Assembly (NCBI RefSeq): GCF_051172195.1
Contig: NZ_JBPJAQ010000001.1
Span: forward strand, 1,798,001-1,862,000
Reading direction: 5' to 3'
Length of the DNA stretch: 64,000 bases
DNA from: Paludibaculum fermentans_A
GTDB taxonomy: Bacteria > Acidobacteriota > Terriglobia > Bryobacterales > Bryobacteraceae
Positions 1 to 8,239 of the stretch are shown here, in pieces. The notes below the pieces were generated by a model. The model was not told the origin of the DNA, ran no database searches, and saw only the letters and a program-made list of their open reading frames with translations. Every line of letters starts with the position of its first letter. Position 1 is the stretch's first letter. A program made the position numbers and the translations under genes.

Positions 1-112
1 TCCGCTTCACAGGTTGCGCACAGAGGATCCCGAAAACCTGTAGTTTTCCACAAGTTTTCCCGCCTTTCGCATTTTCTCCAAATTGCTACAGTGACCTCAA
101 AGCAATGCAGTC

Positions 113-397
113 ATGGCATCACAACCACCAAAACCAAATAGCTTAGTGATCTATCGAAGGAGGATGGGTTTCAGTCAGAAGCAGGTTGCCCGGCTCTTGG
201 GGCATCGAGACACATCCATGGTTTCGCACTATGAGCATGGCCGTGCGGCTCCTCCGCTGCGCGTGGCCTTGGCGCTGGAAATCGTCCTCCGGGTGCCGGT
301 CGCATTCTTGTTCCCCGGCATTTACGACGATCTCAAACGCCGCATTCGCAGCATGGAGGACGAACTGGCCGGTCCCGGCCAGGGCCAACTCTTCTGA
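113..397 (+). CDS. XRE-family HTH transcriptional regulator
   Basis: A 94-residue single-domain protein. Residues 10-66 form a Cro/C1-type helix-turn-helix: the helix with FSQKQVARLLGH is followed by the recognition helix in DTSMVSHYEHGRAAP, then the usual hydrophobic cap with VALALEIVLRVP. The short tail (DLKRRIRSMEDEL) could be a small coiled coil. It is the first complete gene here and leads a + strand series that looks like an integrative element, where such proteins usually control element genes. The ATG is the first in frame. Domain assignment is firm; the targets are unknown. Confidence 0.85.
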   Translation: MASQPPKPNSLVIYRRRMGFSQKQVARLLGHRDTSMVSHYEHGRAAPPLRVALALEIVLRVPVAFLFPGIYDDLKRRIRSMEDELAGPGQGQLF

Positions 398-416
398 CTA
401 TTAGCATCGCCAGCGT

Positions 417-1142
417 ATGAATTCTATCCTCGCGAGGTTTGAGGTAACTCCTCGCACTACATTCAGGCCCAAGACAGCAACCGAGCTGTTCGCCCTCCGG
501 CTCGCCAGCCGCCTCAATGACACCGACGCCAGCGGCCACTACCTAGGTCTACTGGAGCGGTTTTCAGAGGCCGAGTTGCTCGCTGCCTACCGCCGCACCA
601 CCAAACCCGGTCTCCACGGAGATGTGGGGCGACGATATCAAACGGAACTCAGGCACAGCCAGGGAAGCGGCCCCCTCGACAAGGATTTGAAGCTGATTGC
701 GGTGCGAGTGGAGCGGCGATCGGTGGCTGTGGCCGTGCTCTATGGCGACCGCCTCGAGTACGTGCAGGTGCGCCAGTTATCGTCCGTGAAGGACAAGGCC
801 CTGGGCAGTGCAGTCTCTTTCGTTGAATGGGTATGCGATCAGTTCCGGCTGGATTCGGCGGCCCTTGAATCTATCTCCATTGAAGATGAAATTCAGCGCA
901 AGGCAATATCCACAGCTATCACCCAAGTGTTCCGCGACCGCCTGATACCCATCTGGGAGATTCCCAAGGTCGACTTGTTGACCGCCTATGGCCATCCACG
1001 CCTCAAGTCGCGAAAGGAATTACGTGCGGTGATCACCGGCATCTGGCCGTCATTGGAAGGCACGAACAGCAAGGTCTTGATCCAGGATGCGGTGGCCTTG
1101 GGCCTCTATGTCCAGACCGAGCGCCTCTTCATCATTAACTAG
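417..1142 (+). CDS. Uncharacterised protein, possible RNase H-like fold
   Basis: A 241-residue protein that I do not recognise as a named family. The middle and C-terminal part (about residues 90-240) alternates strands and helices in a way that recalls RuvC/RNase H-like folds: a strand pair around LKLIAVRVERRSVAVAVLYG, a helix (FVEWVCDQF), then a strand and helix and a closing QDAVALGLYVQTERLF segment where such nucleases often carry a last acidic residue. This is a fold impression only. It lies 19 bp after the XRE gene and 9 bp before a DNA adenine methylase, so it probably belongs to the same element operon. Confidence 0.6.
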   Translation: MNSILARFEVTPRTTFRPKTATELFALRLASRLNDTDASGHYLGLLERFSEAELLAAYRRTTKPGLHGDVGRRYQTELRHSQGSGPLDKDLKLIAVRVERRSVAVAVLYGDRLEYVQVRQLSSVKDKALGSAVSFVEWVCDQFRLDSAALESISIEDEIQRKAISTAITQVFRDRLIPIWEIPKVDLLTAYGHPRLKSRKELRAVITGIWPSLEGTNSKVLIQDAVALGLYVQTERLFIIN

Positions 1143-1151
1143 TCCAAACTC

Positions 1152-1913
1152 ATGATTGGCCCCCTCCCATACATCGGCGGCAAGAACCGCCTTGCGACCA
1201 GAATCATTTCGCTCCTGCCTGAGCACACGACGTACGTCGAACCGTTTGCCGGTGGTGCCCAGGTCCTCTTCCACAAGCCACCTTCGAACGTCGAGGTCCT
1301 CAATGACCTCGACTTCGATATCGTGAACTTCTTTCGGGTGTGCCAGTGGCATTACGAGGAGTTGGTCCGGTACCTGCGGTACTGCCTGGCCAGCCGAAAG
1401 CTACACGAACTGCATTTGACCGCGAATCCCAGTACGCTGACCGATATCCAGCGCGCGGGACGGTTCTTCTACCTTCAGAAGAACTCCTTCGGCGGCTTGG
1501 TGGTCAAGCAGAAGTTCCACTATGGAGTGACTCAGCCGTCGAACTACAACCCAGAGCGGATCCCGGAGATCATCGAGCAGGCCCACAGGCGGCTTGCGCG
1601 GGTGCAGATCGAGTCATTGCCGTACGAGCAGATTCTCCTGAAGTACGACCGTCCGACGACCTTCTTCTACCTGGACCCGCCGTACTGGGAGCGTCGGCTA
1701 TATCGGCACAACTTCACCGAGGTCGACTTCATTGGGCTGGAGAGACATCTACACGAGGTCAAGGGCAAGTTCTTGTTGTCGCTGGATGATCATCCCGAGG
1801 TTCGGAAGCTATTCCAGCATTGGCACTTGATGCCGGTAGACATCGCCTATACGGCTCAACGCGATGTCGGTAAACGATTCGCCGAATTGTTCATCACGAA
1901 TTTCGCCGAGTGA
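1152..1913 (+). CDS. DNA adenine methylase, Dam/D12 class
   Basis: A 253-residue N6-adenine methyltransferase that would transfer a methyl group from S-adenosylmethionine to adenine in DNA. The family signatures are visible: YIGGKNRL near residues 7-14, the SAM-binding motif VEPFAGGAQV at 29-38, and the catalytic DPPY at 175-178 in FFYLDPPYWE. Length matches the D12 class. It overlaps the next gene by 4 bp (ATGA), so the two are translationally coupled. No matching restriction enzyme is adjacent, so it is more likely a solitary methylase used by the mobile element for protection or timing than half of a restriction-modification pair. Confidence 0.92.
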   Translation: MIGPLPYIGGKNRLATRIISLLPEHTTYVEPFAGGAQVLFHKPPSNVEVLNDLDFDIVNFFRVCQWHYEELVRYLRYCLASRKLHELHLTANPSTLTDIQRAGRFFYLQKNSFGGLVVKQKFHYGVTQPSNYNPERIPEIIEQAHRRLARVQIESLPYEQILLKYDRPTTFFYLDPPYWERRLYRHNFTEVDFIGLERHLHEVKGKFLLSLDDHPEVRKLFQHWHLMPVDIAYTAQRDVGKRFAELFITNFAE

Positions 1914-3115
1914 AGGCTGCATACTTAAAGGAGAGGTCCACGAACGTGCCCGAGGTTGGCGCCAGGCAAGGCGGTGCTCCGGAGGCCGTCAAGAGTGTGT
2001 CCCGTTTCGGAAGCTCTTTTGCCTGGCTGCTCAGGCGGGAAGTTCCAGCCGACCGTATTGCGGCGCTGTTCGCGACCAAACCCGGCACAGTCCGCGTGGC
2101 GGCCCATCGCTGGCGTCAACAGTCGTTGACTGGAGAGCTGACGTGGCCAGCAATCCACGAGCGACCAACAGAGACCGAGCGGCGGCGATTGGGCATTCGT
2201 CCGGGAATTGATGAGGTCGTACCCACGCGCAGGCGACGAATTGCTTTGGAGGCACTCGAATCCCGCGTCGACAGCATCGATTCACGTCACCGCGCGGACT
2301 ATCACTTTCTGGACGGTGCCAAGGAGCTTCGGACTCTACTTCCACTGGTCGGATATTCCGCTGACATCAGGCGAATTCACCTCGCCGCGCTCATTCATCA
2401 GCACATCGCCTGGTTCTTCGTTCACAGCGGTCGTTGCCGCTCGGCTATGGAACATGCCGGACTGGCCCGAGACCTGTGGCGCGCCGCCTACAATGAATCT
2501 CACCATCAACTCTACGCCGACGATTTCGTTCGCAGTGCGTTGATAGCCTCGCAGGCGGCTCTGCTGAGGCGCTGGCCTGAGGATGCACTGAGACTCCTCG
2601 ATGTAGCCGGGGAAGCCGCTCGACAGAGCGGAGCGTCCATCGGCTCCGATCACTATCGTCAGCGGGGAGTTGCCTACTTTCAGATGCACCTTGACGACCG
2701 TGCGCGATCATTCTTCGAGAGTGCCACGGAAGCAATGGACCGCATGCAGGAGGCGACAAAACCAGCCAGCCTCTTGATGACGGGCTCCCGGCACACCAGT
2801 TTGCTCGGAACGCCCAATTGGGATTCGGCCCAAGAGACCATTGCTCAAGTCAGAGGTGAGTTTGGAACCACCAGCCTGGAATGCTCAATGAGCTTGCACT
2901 GGGCGACTGCTTGCGCCTTCTCCACCGATAGTCGAGCGGTGAAGGCCGCCGCCAACCATATGCTACATGCTCAACTGGCACCCGCGTCGGATTTCGGCCA
3001 TCAGCAGACAATCTCGAAACTCCTGTCGATCACTCTGGATTTGGGCCTCGATGATCGTTTGCAGAAGGCGTGGGCCCGACGGGCGCTGTACGAAAACACT
3101 GCCTGCGAACTTTAG
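1910..3115 (+). CDS. HTH plus helical-repeat (TPR-like) protein
   Basis: A 401-residue protein of unknown function. Residues 33-65 resemble a helix-turn-helix (VPADRIAALFATKPGTVRVAAHRWR), like a resolvase or sigma region 4 HTH. From about residue 110 to the end it is almost wholly helical, with alternating small and large hydrophobic residues typical of TPR-like repeats (for example HQHIAWFFVHSGRCRSAMEHA and DALRLLDVAGEAARQSG). The combination suggests a DNA-binding regulator with a peptide- or protein-sensing array. The ATG overlaps the methylase stop. The N-terminal 18 residues are weakly constrained, and translation could start slightly downstream. Confidence 0.65.
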   Translation: MKAAYLKERSTNVPEVGARQGGAPEAVKSVSRFGSSFAWLLRREVPADRIAALFATKPGTVRVAAHRWRQQSLTGELTWPAIHERPTETERRRLGIRPGIDEVVPTRRRRIALEALESRVDSIDSRHRADYHFLDGAKELRTLLPLVGYSADIRRIHLAALIHQHIAWFFVHSGRCRSAMEHAGLARDLWRAAYNESHHQLYADDFVRSALIASQAALLRRWPEDALRLLDVAGEAARQSGASIGSDHYRQRGVAYFQMHLDDRARSFFESATEAMDRMQEATKPASLLMTGSRHTSLLGTPNWDSAQETIAQVRGEFGTTSLECSMSLHWATACAFSTDSRAVKAAANHMLHAQLAPASDFGHQQTISKLLSITLDLGLDDRLQKAWARRALYENTACEL

Positions 3116-3198
3116 AATATTCTTCTCCCTGATCGTTACAAAAACGCGAGGGGGTGCCTCTCCTCAAGTGCATTCCGCGGCCTCATCCTGGGGCTGCG

Positions 3199-3576
3199 AT
3201 GGAAGAGACCAACTTCGACATCCTACGATTCCGGCGCTGTTCGGACCTTTACGGCAATCCGGTCAGTGTGACCATCGGAAGGCGCAACGGCAAGACGGAG
3301 GCCTTTCTCAGGCCGCTCTCAGAAGATCCATCTCCAGCGCCGGAGCCGCAGGGGTTCGAAGACAACCCGAAATACTACGTCAACCTCAACCCGGTTGAGC
3401 GCCGAACCTTCCGAAAAATCCTGCTTGGTCAGTCCGTGGCCAATATCGCAAAGGAAGAGGGCATCAAGCGCTCATCCGTCTACGCCCGCATTTGCGGCAA
3501 CAGCAAAGGTCAGGGCGGCATGATCGCCAAGAACTTCTGGGTGCTGCTCTGGTGGCGTCTACGCCAGAAAACATAA
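3199..3576 (+). CDS. Small HTH protein of the mobile element
   Basis: A 125-residue protein when started at the ATG at 3199 (MEETNF); a GTG at 3154 would add 15 residues with little protein-like character. The core (about residues 73-100, VERRTFRKILLGQSVANIAKEEGIKRSSVYARI) is a sigma-region-4-like helix-turn-helix. The C-terminus is basic and tryptophan-rich (NFWVLLWWRLRQK). It sits just upstream of the HerA/TraD-like ATPase with an 11-bp gap. Function is unknown beyond probable DNA binding. Confidence 0.65.
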   Translation: MEETNFDILRFRRCSDLYGNPVSVTIGRRNGKTEAFLRPLSEDPSPAPEPQGFEDNPKYYVNLNPVERRTFRKILLGQSVANIAKEEGIKRSSVYARICGNSKGQGGMIAKNFWVLLWWRLRQKT

Positions 3577-3587
3577 AGCAAAGAACT

Positions 3588-4964
3588 ATGAGCAACTTCA
3601 TCGAACAATCCATTGTCCAGGCTTGGAATCGGCTGCGAGGCTCTGGGCACGACACCGCGTCAGCCGGTCTTCAGGTCGGCCGCATGATCGTCGACGGACA
3701 GTTGACTAGTCGGCAATTAGCCATCCCGCACACCAAGCGTGCAGAGCACATCGCCATCCTCGGCAAGACCGGCAGCGGGAAATCCATGTTGCTACGTCAC
3801 TTTGCCGGTCAGGATATCCGCGCGGGCCGGGGATTCGTGTTCTTTGATTTGCACGGTGACGCGACACCGATTCTCCTTCGGCTGATTGCCGAACAGGAGC
3901 GCAAGCAGCACCGGGACCTGAGCGAGAAGCTTATCGTCATTGAACCTGCCGACCGTGAGTACTCGGTTGGGCTCAACGTCATCGACCAGAGTGCGGGACA
4001 AAACTCCTTCGTGCAAATCGCTGAGTTTGCGGAGGTTCTCAAACAGCGCTGGCAGCTGGCAGCATTTGGCGCGCGCACGGAGGAGCTTCTCCGCAATGCG
4101 CTCCACGTCCTCGCTGACAACCGGATGTCCTTGCTTGAGCTGGCACCGTTGCTCACCAGCGGACCCTTTCGCGCTACCTGCCTGCGGCGAGTACAGAACT
4201 CCGAGGTCAAAGACTACTTCGCCCTTCGATACGACCGTGCCAGCGAGGCGATGCAGGCCGCGTGGCGCGACGCGATTCTCAATAAGGTGTCGGCGTTCAC
4301 CGCCGACCCGCACTTCCGCCACATCCTCGGACAGGTTGGATCCACCTTCTCGCTCGGAGCGGCAATCGATTCCGGGTACTGGATCATCCTCAATTTGGAC
4401 AAGGGGCGACTCGGAGAACAGGCGGCAACGCTCGGAAGTCTTTTCCTGACCCGCCTGAAGAACGCCCTCTTTGCTCGCCGTTCCCGCAACCTCATTACCC
4501 TCTACTGTGACGAGATCCAGAACCTCATCGTTTTCGACAGCGGTCTGGAAGCCCTGCTGTCGGAGGCCAGGAAGTTCGGCGTTTCGATCGTCAGTGCCAA
4601 TCAGTTCACGGATCAGTACCCGCCCGCCATGCGATCGGCGCTGGCCGCCGTCGGCAGCCATGTCTACTTTCAGCTCTCGTCCAGCGACGCCGAAAAGGTG
4701 GCTAGCACGCTCGATGGCGGGCGGACCCTGGCCCAGGAACTGAAGAATCTGTCCCAGCGTCATCTGGTGCTCAAGTCAGGCAGTAGCCGCTTCGTGCGCG
4801 CGGCCGTTCCGACCATCGCCCAACCGGAGGACGACGCGAGCGAATTGCTTCAGCGATGCCTGCGGCGCTGGGCTAGAAGCCGCAGAGAAATTGAAGCCGA
4901 AATTCGTCGCCGTCACGAGTCGATGCGGCTGACTACTGGGGAGGTGCTCCATGACTGGGAATAG
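3588..4964 (+). CDS. HerA/TraD-like ATPase, type IV coupling protein-like
   Basis: A 458-residue P-loop ATPase of the FtsK/HerA/VirD4 group. Walker A is GKTGSGKS at residues 59-66; Walker B is the hydrophobic stretch ending CDE near 307-309. The C-terminal half has the features of the TraM-recognition/coupling-protein domain (EALLSEARKFGVSIVSANQFTDQYPPAMRSAL). No transmembrane segments are present, so it is a soluble form. In integrative elements such ATPases move or unwind element DNA. The ATG at 3588 is chosen because the frame upstream is low-complexity and overlaps the previous gene. It overlaps the next gene by 14 bp. No other conjugation genes are visible, so full self-transfer is not shown. 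Confidence 0.85.
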   Translation: MSNFIEQSIVQAWNRLRGSGHDTASAGLQVGRMIVDGQLTSRQLAIPHTKRAEHIAILGKTGSGKSMLLRHFAGQDIRAGRGFVFFDLHGDATPILLRLIAEQERKQHRDLSEKLIVIEPADREYSVGLNVIDQSAGQNSFVQIAEFAEVLKQRWQLAAFGARTEELLRNALHVLADNRMSLLELAPLLTSGPFRATCLRRVQNSEVKDYFALRYDRASEAMQAAWRDAILNKVSAFTADPHFRHILGQVGSTFSLGAAIDSGYWIILNLDKGRLGEQAATLGSLFLTRLKNALFARRSRNLITLYCDEIQNLIVFDSGLEALLSEARKFGVSIVSANQFTDQYPPAMRSALAAVGSHVYFQLSSSDAEKVASTLDGGRTLAQELKNLSQRHLVLKSGSSRFVRAAVPTIAQPEDDASELLQRCLRRWARSRREIEAEIRRRHESMRLTTGEVLHDWE

Positions 4965-5727
4965 GCGAGTCGGTCTATTGATCCAGGAACGGGACCGGCG
5001 CCTACTGCGGGAACTCGGCGTCATGCGCGTCATCGACCGCGAGCAGGCGCAGGTCGTGGCGGGCTTTCATTCCATCAGGCGTGCCAACGACCGGTTGCTT
5101 CACCTGACACGTGCCGGCTTTCTGCGGCGAATCTTTGTTGGCAGCGCGGGTCATGGGCAGAAGGCGCTATACACCCTATCGCCCAAAGGCGCGGCCGTTG
5201 TCGATGGCAAGCAGTCGGGGTTGCCTCTGAGGCAGAGCCCGTTTGGCACCAGTCCATTCCTACTCCACCGGTTGGCCGTCAACCAGATCTACCTGACAGT
5301 GAAGCACCGCCAGATGCCCCGACCGGATGTTCGCTGCCTGCGCTGGATTACTTTCCGGGAGCCGCTCACCCAGGCAGTCCCGTTGATCCCCGACGGCTAT
5401 TGCGAACTTGCGACGTCGGGTGCGACCCGTCCGATGTTCATTGAGGCGGATCTCGGCACTGAAGCTCTCACCGTATGGCGGAAGAAGACCCAGATGTACC
5501 TTCAACTTGCACTCTCCGGGCAGTTCACACAGCTATTCCGTGAGCCGAAGTTTCGGGTGCTGATTGTCGCCACCACAGAGAAGCGTCTTCAGAACATCCG
5601 CGCCACCGTCGCCAAGCAGACCGACAAGATTTTCTGGCTTTCCACTTTCGAACAAATTAACGAGCAAGGATTCTGGTCGCCCATCTGGCTTAGGCCCGAG
5701 GGAACCGTCAGACTCCCGCTCATTTAG
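4951..5727 (+). CDS. Replication-relaxation family protein
   Basis: A 258-residue protein resembling the replication-relaxation family: an N-terminal winged-helix region (LIQERDRRLLRELGVMRVIDREQAQVV, then RANDRLLHLTRAGFLRRIFVG and ALYTLSPKGA) and a C-terminal half with the restriction-endonuclease-like pattern of a strand with an acidic centre (PMFIEADLGTEALTVWRKKTQMYLQL) and a later strand (FRVLIVATTEKRLQNIR). Family members occur beside TraD/FtsK-like ATPases on plasmids and integrative elements, exactly as here, where it overlaps the ATPase by 14 bp. Its biochemical role is not established. Confidence 0.8.
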   Translation: MTGNRRVGLLIQERDRRLLRELGVMRVIDREQAQVVAGFHSIRRANDRLLHLTRAGFLRRIFVGSAGHGQKALYTLSPKGAAVVDGKQSGLPLRQSPFGTSPFLLHRLAVNQIYLTVKHRQMPRPDVRCLRWITFREPLTQAVPLIPDGYCELATSGATRPMFIEADLGTEALTVWRKKTQMYLQLALSGQFTQLFREPKFRVLIVATTEKRLQNIRATVAKQTDKIFWLSTFEQINEQGFWSPIWLRPEGTVRLPLI

Positions 5728-5735
5728 GAGGCCCC

Positions 5736-6155
5736 ATGCGCTACTGCCCGTTGTGTCATCGATTGACGGCTGGCGATCCGCTGTTTTGCAGTCATTGCGG
5801 CACGACCTACGATGCAAAGCTCTGCCCTTCGCGGCACATCAATCCACGGCAGGCCGACGTCTGTTCGCAGTGCGGCTCCCGCGATCTCAGCACGCCCGCG
5901 CCTCGGATGCCGCTGTGGCTGCGCCCCGTTGTCTTGGCCGTGTCGCTGTTACCGGGCGTCATCCTTGCCCTGCTGCTCGTGTTGGTGGCGATTGCGATGC
6001 TGCAGGCCCTGGCCACCAATGGACAAGTTCAGGGGCAGTTGATCGTCCTGTTCCTTATCCTTGCGCTGCTCTGGTGGATCTACATCCACTTGCCCAAGTT
6101 CATTCAAAAGGCACTGAGGTCCATATGGCCATCAAAGAAGCAAGACAGACACTAA
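5736..6155 (+). CDS. Double zinc-ribbon membrane protein
   Basis: A 139-residue protein with four CxxC-type pairs in its first 50 residues (CPLC, CSHC, C-P-S, CSQC), a double zinc ribbon. Two hydrophobic segments follow, about residues 63-90 (VVLAVSLLPGVILALLLVLVAIAML) and 100-118 (LIVLFLILALLWWIYIHL), and then a basic tail. It is probably a membrane protein with a cytoplasmic zinc-binding head. It starts 8 bp after the replication-relaxation gene and is likely co-transcribed. Function unknown. Confidence 0.7.
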   Translation: MRYCPLCHRLTAGDPLFCSHCGTTYDAKLCPSRHINPRQADVCSQCGSRDLSTPAPRMPLWLRPVVLAVSLLPGVILALLLVLVAIAMLQALATNGQVQGQLIVLFLILALLWWIYIHLPKFIQKALRSIWPSKKQDRH

Positions 6156-6529
6156 CCGCTCTAGGCGGCCCCTCTCCCGCTGACACTCGCGCCGCTGCCG
6201 GTGGGCGGAAATCCGCGCAAACACGGGGCTTATTGCCGCTCCCCCCCGGCCACCGCTGGCCGAGGGCTTGGCCGGGGCAACAGGGGGCCTTTGGTGGCCC
6301 ACAGCAGGCCACCCTTGAGCCTCCTGCCTCGCCGCTTGGCCGGCCCTTGGGGCTAGGCCAGGTGGCCAGGCTAATCGGCTGCTCGCCTTGGACCGTAAGA
6401 CAGACCCTCATGCCACGAGGGCTGCCGTTCTTCCGGTCCGGGGCCAGCGGCCGGCTGATCTTCTACCAGGACCAGATCATCCGCTGGATCTGCCAACAAC
6501 AAGGCAAAGGAGGAAAACAAATCCGTTGA
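6125..6529 (+). CDS. Excisionase-like HTH protein
   Basis: A 134-residue protein. The last 50 residues form a MerR/excisionase-type winged helix: LGQVARLIGCSPWTVRQTLM, then PFFRSGASGRLIFYQDQIIRWI. The first 75 residues are Gly/Pro/Ala-rich and encoded by a GGCC-rich, low-complexity stretch (about 6160-6370) unlike the neighbouring genes. It overlaps the zinc-ribbon gene by 31 bp, and its TGA overlaps the probable TTG start of the integrase. Placement directly before a tyrosine integrase fits a recombination directionality factor, but that is inference. Confidence 0.68.
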   Translation: MAIKEARQTLTALGGPSPADTRAAAGGRKSAQTRGLLPLPPGHRWPRAWPGQQGAFGGPQQATLEPPASPLGRPLGLGQVARLIGCSPWTVRQTLMPRGLPFFRSGASGRLIFYQDQIIRWICQQQGKGGKQIR

Positions 6530-7644
6530 GTCTGCTCAAACGAGGAAACGTTTACTGGTCGTACTTCTACATGGATGGCGTCCGCCATCAGGCCAGTACC
6601 GGCACATCCAACCGCAGGCAGGCCGAAATCATTGAATCCAAACTCAAGGAAGAGGCCAATGCCAGGCGGTTTCAGGTCGTGCAAGCCGATCCGCGTATTA
6701 CTTTTGGGCAACTTGCCGCCCGCTTCATCGCCAGCGGCATCGCCCACAAGCACCACCTCTATCACCTGAAGTTCCTTCTGCCGTTCTTCTCCGACATGCC
6801 CGTCCTGCGGCTTACCAAGCCAATGGCCGAGGAGTTCAGGAAAGTACGGCGCTTGAGGAACAAGGCGATCAAGGACGCAACCGTCAACCGTGACCTCAGC
6901 GTCCTGCGTCACATCCTTTACTGGGCCGTTGATGAACAACTCATCCAGGCCAATCCGCTCGCACGCCTGAAGATGGCCCGCGAGCGGAAGATCCGAAGAG
7001 CCATCCTCAGCGTTGCCGAAGAGGACTTACTGCTCACCGCCGCGCCGCCGCATTTGAAGTTGATGGCGGTGACGGCACTCGATACGGGTCTGCGCCGAGG
7101 TGAAATCACCCAGCAACTCTGGGAGGATGTTGATCTTGCGCGCAGGGTACTGTCTGTCACCCGTTCGAAGACACCCGAAGGAGAAGCCCGAGAGATCCCG
7201 CTGACCGATCGGCTCTTCGACCTTCTCTCCGAGCATCGTCAGGAGAAGGGCAATGTTGTCGCCTTCCGCGGCGAATCAGTCCGCATCATCAAGCGGTCAT
7301 GGGCTGGGGCGCTTAGGCGGGCGAACATCCGCCACCTCCGGTTTCACGACCTCCGCCACACCTTCAACACCCGCCTCATGGAAGCCGGCGTCCTGCAGGA
7401 AGTCCGCATGGCGCTCATGGGTCACTCCACAGGCAATTCCGTTCACGCAATCTACACCCACATCGAGCTTCCTACAAAGCGCGCTGCGATCAGGAAGCTT
7501 GAGGTCTGGGTGAACCAGCAACGACAGGAACTGAAATCCAAGAAGGAGCACGACAATGCCAGCCCCCAAGGCACAGGAACCGAAAGCGGCTCCGGCCAAG
7601 CAGCCGGATGCCCGCAGACCATGGAAGAAGAAGACGCCGGTTGA
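6526..7644 (+). CDS. Tyrosine recombinase / site-specific integrase
   Basis: A 372-residue phage-type integrase. Counting from the chosen start, the catalytic residues are visible: R190 in DTGLRRGEI, H274 and R277 in HDLRHTF, H300 in MGHSTG and Y310 in AIYTH. An N-terminal arm-binding segment (NVYWSYFYMDGVRHQASTGT) and a core-binding domain (70-140) precede the catalytic domain. I place the start at the TTG at 6526: it has an aggagg ribosome site about 10 bp upstream and overlaps the preceding stop as TTGA, while an upstream frame to 6388 only shadows the excisionase gene. It should catalyse integration and excision of the element that holds these genes. Confidence 0.9.
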   Translation: MSLLKRGNVYWSYFYMDGVRHQASTGTSNRRQAEIIESKLKEEANARRFQVVQADPRITFGQLAARFIASGIAHKHHLYHLKFLLPFFSDMPVLRLTKPMAEEFRKVRRLRNKAIKDATVNRDLSVLRHILYWAVDEQLIQANPLARLKMARERKIRRAILSVAEEDLLLTAAPPHLKLMAVTALDTGLRRGEITQQLWEDVDLARRVLSVTRSKTPEGEAREIPLTDRLFDLLSEHRQEKGNVVAFRGESVRIIKRSWAGALRRANIRHLRFHDLRHTFNTRLMEAGVLQEVRMALMGHSTGNSVHAIYTHIELPTKRAAIRKLEVWVNQQRQELKSKKEHDNASPQGTGTESGSGQAAGCPQTMEEEDAG

Positions 7645-7768
7645 GGTGCTGTTCGAGCAGGCCGATAAGCTGCGCTCGGAGATCGCCGAAGCGGAAGAAG
7701 AGCTGAGCGCCAAGAAGCGCCAGCTCCAGAAGTTCGAAGAGGCCAAGAAGTTGTTTGAGGCCATGTAA
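7556..7768 (+). CDS. Small coiled-coil protein
   Basis: A 70-residue protein with a basic, Pro/Ala/Lys-rich first third and a predicted coiled coil from about residue 28 to the end (VEVLFEQADKLRSEIAEAEE onwards, then KKRQLQKFEEAKKLFEAM). It starts inside the 3' end of the integrase gene (89-bp overlap, different frame) and its TAA directly abuts the ATG of the DUF2958 gene. The heptad regularity argues that the frame is real. Function unknown. Confidence 0.6.
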   Translation: MPAPKAQEPKAAPAKQPDARRPWKKKTPVEVLFEQADKLRSEIAEAEEELSAKKRQLQKFEEAKKLFEAM

Positions 7769-8083
7769 ATGACCCCGCTTCTAGACGACGAGCTTCGCGC
7801 CCGGCTGCCGTCGCTCTACTCGCAGGAAGGCGAGGCGGACCCTGTCGTCCACGCTCGCTTCTTCCTGCCCGGCACCCGCTGGACCTGGTGGGTCACGGAG
7901 GGAGAAGCACGGGGAGACGACTTCCTTTTCTTCGGCTTCGTCAACGGCCTGGAGGACGAGTTCGGCTACTTCTGTCTGTCCGAACTTGTTTCCGCGAAGA
8001 CTCAGCTCGGGCTCCACGTGGAGCGCGATATGACGTTTCAATCAGGCAAACTCACGGATGTTGTGCCAGCGCCCGACGTATGA
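7769..8083 (+). CDS. DUF2958 family protein
   Basis: A 104-residue protein with the recognisable DUF2958 pattern: a leader like DDELRARLPSLYSQEGEADP, then VHARFFLPGTRWTWWVTEGEARGDDFLFFGFV, and the conserved DEFGYFCLSEL. Members are common on plasmids and integrative elements, often near ThiF/JAB genes, but have no established activity. The start abuts the preceding stop (TAAATG). A strong terminator follows 16 bp after its stop, so this gene ends the integrase transcription unit. Confidence 0.85.
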   Translation: MTPLLDDELRARLPSLYSQEGEADPVVHARFFLPGTRWTWWVTEGEARGDDFLFFGFVNGLEDEFGYFCLSELVSAKTQLGLHVERDMTFQSGKLTDVVPAPDV

Positions 8084-8099
8084 GGGCCATAGGCACCCA

Positions 8100-8135
8100 A
8101 AAGAGACCAAGACTCGTTCCTGGTCTCTTTTTCTT
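8100..8135 (+). terminator. Rho-independent terminator after the integrase unit
   Basis: A perfect 10-bp stem (AAAGAGACCA at 8100-8109 against TGGTCTCTTT at 8121-8130) with an 11-nt loop, followed by a T-rich tract (TTTTTCTT). It lies between the DUF2958 stop and the ubiquitin-like gene, so the Ubl cassette probably has its own promoter in 8136-8225. Confidence 0.85.
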
Positions 8136-8239
8136 GTGCGTTGGCTACCGACACCCGACCGCTTTAATTGGAGTGAGAAGCAGTTCCGCTTCGCAGTGCA
8201 AGCAAACTCCAGACAAAAACGCAAAGGAGACGCGTGTCC

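Noticed and set aside
1152..1913. Restriction-modification system around the Dam-like methylase
   Set aside because: Neither neighbour shows a nuclease motif that I can defend, so I treat the methylase as solitary.
3792..4763. A 323-codon open frame on the - strand
   Set aside because: Antisense to the HerA/TraD-like ATPase, whose Walker motifs are unambiguous.
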